From the NCBI RefSeq assembly GCF_900100945.1, contig NZ_FNCG01000003.1, forward strand, positions 372,001 through 436,000: 64,000 nt of DNA, given 5' to 3'. This document shows, one piece after another, positions 60,218 through 64,000 of the stretch. How positions within the stretch are numbered: the first letter of the stretch is position 1; each line of letters begins with the position of its first letter. Below the pieces are notes generated by a model. It saw nothing but the letters and a program-made list of their open reading frames with translations. It was not told the DNA's origin and made no database searches. The position numbers were made by a program, and so were the translations under genes. This DNA is from Mucilaginibacter gossypii (lineage in GTDB: Bacteria; Bacteroidota; Bacteroidia; Sphingobacteriales; Sphingobacteriaceae).

Positions 60218-61750
60218 TTAGCTAACGCTTAGCCGGGGAAAACGAAGTGTGAAAATGGTTCCTAATCCGGGTTGGCTTTCAAATTTGATGGCTCCATTCA
60301 TCAGGCCTACATACCGCGCTACGATATTCAGGCCAAGGCCCGTTCCCTGGGTTGTACCGGTGTTACTTGCTCGAAAGAAAGCACTGAATAAATGTGCCTT
60401 ATCCGCTTCCGGAATTCCGATGCCCTGATCTGTAACTGATAAACTGCATTCTTTTGAGTTAAGTTCTGTGTCAAGGCGGATCAGCGTGTCTTCACCGGAA
60501 TATTTGATTGCATTTGACAAAAGGTTATTGAGGCAGTTTTTTAACAATTGCTGGTCGAGCGTTACCATTTCAAATCTTCCGGAATGCGTATAAATAAGTT
60601 TTTGACCAGGTTTGGCCAACATCTGCATTTCTAAAATGATTTCCCGGCAAAATTCTGCGAGATTAAATTCAGATGCCGAAATGCTGATTTTTCCTGATTC
60701 CAGTTTTTCCAGAGAAAGGAAATCGCCGAGGATGGCGGAAAGGTCGTTAACAGCATTCTTGATCTTGTCGGTATGTTTAATAATATTCAGGTCGTGATAG
60801 GTTTCAGCATATTTGCCGATGAGGGAAGCCGAAAGTTTTACGGCGCTTAAGGGGGTGCGGAATTCGTGGGATGCCATTGACACAAAACGACTTTTCAACA
60901 GCCCCAACTCCTTTTCTTTTTGCAGGGAAAGGTTAAGCTCTGCGGTACGCCGGGCAACCATATCTTCGAGGTGTAAAGTGTAATTTTTTATCTGTTCTTC
61001 CGCTTTTTTTTGCCTGCTGATGTCACGGGCTATCGTTGATGCGCCTATTATTCGGTCCCGGGCGTCACGGATTGGAGAAATAGTCAGTGAAGTTGGAATA
61101 ATGACACCGGCATTTGTTTTACGCAAGGTCTCAAAATGTTCTACCGTCTTACCGCTTCTTATCGCCCTGATGATTCTCTTTTCCTCAGTCAGCTTGTCGT
61201 TTGGAATGATAAGTCCGACATGTTTTCCGATTACTTCATGAGGTTTGTAGCCAAAAATCCGTTCAGCGCCACGGTTCCAACTGGTGATTTGCCCGTACAG
61301 GTCCTTGGCGATGATAGCATCTTCGGATGAACCTACTATTGCGGCAAGCAGGGCCTGTTGTTTTTCATACCTGCGCTGGGTAGTAATGTCACTGAGGGTA
61401 TGGATGGAGCCATCATAATTGCCATCTTTATCGCGTACAGCTATAGATGATACAAGGATGTAGCAGTCGGCGCCGCTTGATAACTGAAACCGGATCTCTT
61501 GCCGGACGCTATCCTTTCGGGCTCTAAGTCCCGTAGTCAATGGTTTATAATTTGTATTAATAAGATGCCCTTCCTGGTCGTATTTGGTTAAAGTCGGATA
61601 CCAGTCATCGTTACCTTTAAGCGGTTCTATTTCAAAGAGGGTCGCAGCAGCTTTATTATATGCTATGAGCAAATCGTTTCGATCGCATAAATAAACCGCT
61701 ACCGGTAATTGCTCATAATATTGAATGAAGGTGGCTTGTTCATCATTCAT
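60218..61750 (-). CDS. Soluble PAS-PAS sensor histidine kinase
   Basis: 510 residues, no membrane segments. PAS1 about 5-125 (EQLPVAVYLCDRNDLLIAYNKAA), PAS2 about 135-250 (AIVGSSEDAIIAKDLYGQITSWN, FGYKPHEVIGK), coiled coil about 255-290, H-box SMASHEFRTPLSAVKL, N box NLLSNAIKYSG, G2 GTGLGLNIVARYVGLM. Same kinase family as 51067 and 20304. Sensor ligand unknown. No adjacent regulator. No regulatory palindrome upstream, so it could be a constitutive sensor for the regulator at 1468. Confidence 0.9.
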   Translation of the reverse strand: MNDEQATFIQYYEQLPVAVYLCDRNDLLIAYNKAAATLFEIEPLKGNDDWYPTLTKYDQEGHLINTNYKPLTTGLRARKDSVRQEIRFQLSSGADCYILVSSIAVRDKDGNYDGSIHTLSDITTQRRYEKQQALLAAIVGSSEDAIIAKDLYGQITSWNRGAERIFGYKPHEVIGKHVGLIIPNDKLTEEKRIIRAIRSGKTVEHFETLRKTNAGVIIPTSLTISPIRDARDRIIGASTIARDISRQKKAEEQIKNYTLHLEDMVARRTAELNLSLQKEKELGLLKSRFVSMASHEFRTPLSAVKLSASLIGKYAETYHDLNIIKHTDKIKNAVNDLSAILGDFLSLEKLESGKISISASEFNLAEFCREIILEMQMLAKPGQKLIYTHSGRFEMVTLDQQLLKNCLNNLLSNAIKYSGEDTLIRLDTELNSKECSLSVTDQGIGIPEADKAHLFSAFFRASNTGTTQGTGLGLNIVARYVGLMNGAIKFESQPGLGTIFTLRFPRLSVS

Positions 61751-61966
61751 TGTAAATAATATTTAACAGAGGTCAGATTTATTTATAAAAATAGTTATAT
61801 ATATATGGAGTTGTTAGGATTTCTCACTTTATGTAAACTTATGAAATCGGGCCTTATTGTGTTTAAAGGGCTTTAAGGTATGATCTAAGGTCGTTTACTA
61901 ATGTAAATATTAAGTTGGTTTTTTCCAAAAAAAATTAATGAGGTATTAAACGTAAAATATCAAACG

Positions 61967-62009
61967 TGACAGAAATCATTGAATGGATGTTTGGTTTAAA
62001 TTAAATTTG
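61967..62009 (+). promoter_or_regulatory. FNR-like site with a perfect -7 element
   Basis: Exact site TGACAGAAATCA (61967-61978) and TAAATTTG (62002-62009), a perfect TAnnTTTG at the exact standard distance. Predicted start near 62014; leader about 80 bases to the ATG at 62095. Confidence 0.72.
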
Positions 62010-62094
62010 CAAGTATGGTTAACCATTATTTTGTCTTTATCCATAAGTCACGTAACGGGTTTTGTACCATAACCTTAACGCAAAAATAAATGAT

Positions 62095-62541
62095 ATGGCA
62101 AAAGAACTAAACGAAGAGAGAATAACACAATTGTTAAGCGAACAAATCGTTGGAAGGATCGGTTGTCATGCTGATGGCGTCACCTATATTGTACCCGTCA
62201 CCTATGTTTATGATGGCGAATTTATCTATGCGCATTCAAAGGAAGGTATGAAGACGACGATCATGAATAAAAATCCAGATGTTTGCTTTCAGGTTGATGA
62301 GATACTAAACCTTGCAACTTGGTGGAGTGTGGTTATTTGGGGGCGTTTTGAGGAGATTCACGGAGACGAAAGAGAAAAAGCTATAAAATTGCTAATAGAA
62401 AAAATAATGACACTCCTCGAAGAACGTCGTAGTTTGCCTGCTCATGGAGCAATTGAGCATGCACAGGCTGCTGCTGTACGTGAAGCTATATGGTATAGAA
62501 TTAGAATTATCAACAAGACCGGTCGTTATGAAATAAATTAA
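62095..62541 (+). CDS. PNPOx-like flavin-binding protein
   Basis: 148 residues from ATG 62095 (MAKELNEERITQLL); the longer frame from 62062 is less likely. Split-barrel fold of pyridoxamine-5'-phosphate-oxidase-like proteins: IGRIGCHADGVTYIVPVTYVYDGEFIYAHS is the FMN/F420/heme-binding edge. Such proteins occur in DosR-type hypoxia regulons. Substrate unknown. It stands alone with its own strong palindrome promoter. Confidence 0.85.
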   Translation: MAKELNEERITQLLSEQIVGRIGCHADGVTYIVPVTYVYDGEFIYAHSKEGMKTTIMNKNPDVCFQVDEILNLATWWSVVIWGRFEEIHGDEREKAIKLLIEKIMTLLEERRSLPAHGAIEHAQAAAVREAIWYRIRIINKTGRYEIN

Positions 62542-62649
62542 CAGGTATCCCACAATAAATTTAAACATTCAGTTGACAAATAATTTTTGTTTTCCCGACA
62601 AAACACTACGCAGGTCTCCTAACAATAATGGTTATAGATTTTACATGAT

Positions 62650-63660
62650 TTAGTCTCCCTTAATGCGCCTGTATAGTGATTTGGCAGCCTGCCAGTTCCA
62701 GCCGGCAAATCTGCCGCGCTGTACAACGAGTTTGTTCTGCTCAGGGTATTGGATAAAATAATGAAATGCAAAACCGGCATTAGGGTTCTGCCAGCCTGTA
62801 ATTTGACCAAAACGTAAATCATTGAACACAGTTGTGTCCTTCCGTAATTCCACAGTATAAAATTGTTGTGAAAACTGCACGAGCCTGCCTATATCTTTTT
62901 GATATTTAGTGCTATTAAGTAAATGCGTATTACGTGGGAAATAAGTTAACGCTAAATGTTGTTTTCGATCAAATACAGATCGGTATCCGGTATAATAACC
63001 GCTATCTGTCCCCGCGGTAATGTACCATAGCCAATTTTGAAGGGGGGCCGGAGTGGTAAAATACCTTGTGTACCGGATGTTTTGCTCTTTTAGCAGCGCC
63101 TTAACCGAGAGGTCCATCACCAATTTGTGTTTGTAACAGTATAACAAGTAAAAGCAACTTATACCCAAGCCTGCCGTATACCATATTTTTCTTCTCTTAT
63201 AATCCTGTTTTAAATAAAGCAATGCGAGGCATGCAACGAGTGGCCAAATAGTAAAAAAGGGATCAGCGACGTAAATTAGATTGAACGCTATACGGGCTTC
63301 GTTAAACGGTTCGAACCAGCCAACTCCGTAATTATTGAGTGCATCCAACCCATCGTGCAATAATAAAAGCGACACGAAGAAGACACACCATTGCCGCCGG
63401 GATATATTTGAGCTCGGTGTCAGACGGTTGGCGGCAATCGTCAGCAAGGGACAGATCATCGCACAAAACAAAAAAGAATGGGTGAAGCCGCGATGCGCCA
63501 ACAGAGCTCTTGGGGTGGAGAACCAGAACGTGGTCAGGAAATCAATGTCTGGCAAGCTATGGATTGTTGCTCCCCATAACATTGCACGTTTACCCAGCCG
63601 GCGGCCGGCAAACGCTTCGCCTACGCAGGCGCCGATCGTAAGATGTGTTAGTGTATCCAT
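62650..63660 (-). CDS. DUF457/YdjM-like membrane-bound hydrolase
   Basis: 336 residues with several membrane helices. Metal-type motifs: MDTLTHLTIGACVGEA, SLPDIDFL, HRGFTHSFLF and LLLHDGLDALNNYG, matching YdjM/LexA-regulated inner-membrane hydrolases (DUF457). Substrate unknown. It converges with the PNPOx gene. A near-site TGAGCATAATCA (63721-63732) is upstream, without a convincing -7. Confidence 0.82.
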   Translation of the reverse strand: MDTLTHLTIGACVGEAFAGRRLGKRAMLWGATIHSLPDIDFLTTFWFSTPRALLAHRGFTHSFLFCAMICPLLTIAANRLTPSSNISRRQWCVFFVSLLLLHDGLDALNNYGVGWFEPFNEARIAFNLIYVADPFFTIWPLVACLALLYLKQDYKRRKIWYTAGLGISCFYLLYCYKHKLVMDLSVKALLKEQNIRYTRYFTTPAPLQNWLWYITAGTDSGYYTGYRSVFDRKQHLALTYFPRNTHLLNSTKYQKDIGRLVQFSQQFYTVELRKDTTVFNDLRFGQITGWQNPNAGFAFHYFIQYPEQNKLVVQRGRFAGWNWQAAKSLYRRIKGD

Positions 63661-63720
63661 AGCAGGGTTAAAATAATAAAAAGTAATGCGTGATATGCTG
63701 CTTTAGAACATCAAATCGGG

Positions 63721-63732
63721 TGAGCATAATCA
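63721..63732 (-). promoter_or_regulatory. Near-consensus FNR-like site upstream of the DUF457 gene
   Basis: TGAGCATAATCA differs from TGAY-N4-RTCA at one base. A companion 22 bp closer (63699-63710) is poor and the -7 is weak, so regulation is uncertain. Confidence 0.3.
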
Positions 63733-64000
63733 TTTTAAAAAACATTTTAATAAAACGATGAACTTGAATGTACTTTGAATGGACCGCTGAACCATCTTAC
63801 AGATATCGAGATAGATGTGGATTAAGATGCTTTATCGGTGGCTTTATCGTTTGGATTTGCGGGCATGCAATGGGCTGACAAATAATGTTAGTAAAGTTAA
63901 TCATCAATTAACACCTAATGATGCCAGAAGCAACAGCTTTCAGACAGACTTGTTAAAAGCAGGCGGAAAAACCAGAACCGCCGATTGTTTGTCGGTGATT
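63733..64000. other. Window end without a supported gene
   Basis: Short frames only, for example a plus-strand frame near 63780-63890 interrupted by a stop. Any gene starting here would lie beyond the window. Confidence 0.4.

Noticed and set aside
52310..63788. Shared 15-mer TTTGAATGGACCGCT at 52310 and 63774 as a repeat or element end
   Set aside because: A single 15-base match in 64 kb is close to chance, and no inverted ends or target duplication accompany it.
63780..63890. Remnant of a ketoacyl-synthase C-terminus
   Set aside because: The likeness is limited to a few residues (VALSFGFAG) and is interrupted by a stop; not enough to call.
1..64000. CRISPR arrays, prophage, integrases or insertion sequences
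   Set aside because: No repeat-spacer pattern, transposase, integrase or terminal inverted repeats with target duplications were found.

Overview
The window comes from a Bacteroidota genome, most likely family Sphingobacteriaceae (Mucilaginibacter/Pedobacter-like). The reasons are the promoter style (-7 element TAnnTTTG instead of -10 TATAAT), DUF3570/DUF4266 proteins, a compact MlaEFD set, an orphan response-regulator/PAS-kinase style typical of the group, and moderate GC. There are no rRNA, tRNA, CRISPR, phage or insertion-sequence genes. The genome island is dense in stress and low-oxygen-survival genes.

Layout. 0.1-3.6 kb: an Nramp-like transporter, a response regulator fused to a CRP/FNR-type DNA-binding module, two tiny minus-strand genes and a flavodoxin. 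3.7-9.3 kb: a zinc alcohol dehydrogenase, a frameshifted coiled-coil gene, an SDR and an MlaEFD lipid-transport operon. 9.2-19.4 kb: PEP synthase, Hsp20, a beta-CASP metallo-hydrolase, an extra FtsH, a triple-BON protein, a universal stress protein (USP) and small genes. 19.5-23.8 kb: a decayed PAS gene, a response regulator, a histidine kinase, and a CarH-like B12 photoreceptor followed by a collapsed FAD-oxidoreductase (probably crtI) remnant and phytoene synthase. 24-34.5 kb: two P-type ATPases, two USPs, a PAP2-independent set of membrane proteins and a second zinc alcohol dehydrogenase. 34.7-42.9 kb: a candidate small RNA, a Rieske/thioredoxin/ApbE/DUF4266/DUF3570/VIT cluster, a cytochrome b561-like protein and an OmpR-type two-component pair. 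43-63.7 kb: a third P-type ATPase (MgtA-like), four more USPs, an L,D-transpeptidase-like pseudoenzyme, LOG protein, PAS kinases, a second Hsp20, HdeD-like protein, acetate kinase plus phosphoketolase, a second triple-BON protein, a PNPOx-like protein and a DUF457 membrane protein.

The unifying signal is regulatory. At least 22 intergenic copies of an FNR-like palindrome TGAY-N4-RTCA lie in front of the stress genes. In most promoters the proximal copy is placed so that the last base of a TAnnTTTG-like -7 element falls exactly 36.5 bp from the palindrome centre (palindrome at about -41.5), and a second copy, often degenerate, sits exactly 22 bp further away. Some site pairs serve two divergent promoters at once. 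The response regulator at 1468-2520 carries an FNR-like recognition helix (E..SR) and is the obvious candidate to read this code, probably under the control of orphan PAS histidine kinases in the same island. I infer a phosphorelay-controlled low-oxygen/dormancy regulon, analogous in content to actinobacterial DosR and pseudomonad Anr regulons but built on a receiver-CRP/FNR fusion. It couples fermentation (phosphoketolase, acetate kinase, alcohol dehydrogenases, PEP synthase), ion homeostasis (three P-type ATPases), envelope upkeep (Mla, BON, L,D-transpeptidase-like), proteostasis (Hsp20, FtsH) and seven USPs. Transcription start sites given below are predictions from this geometry only.
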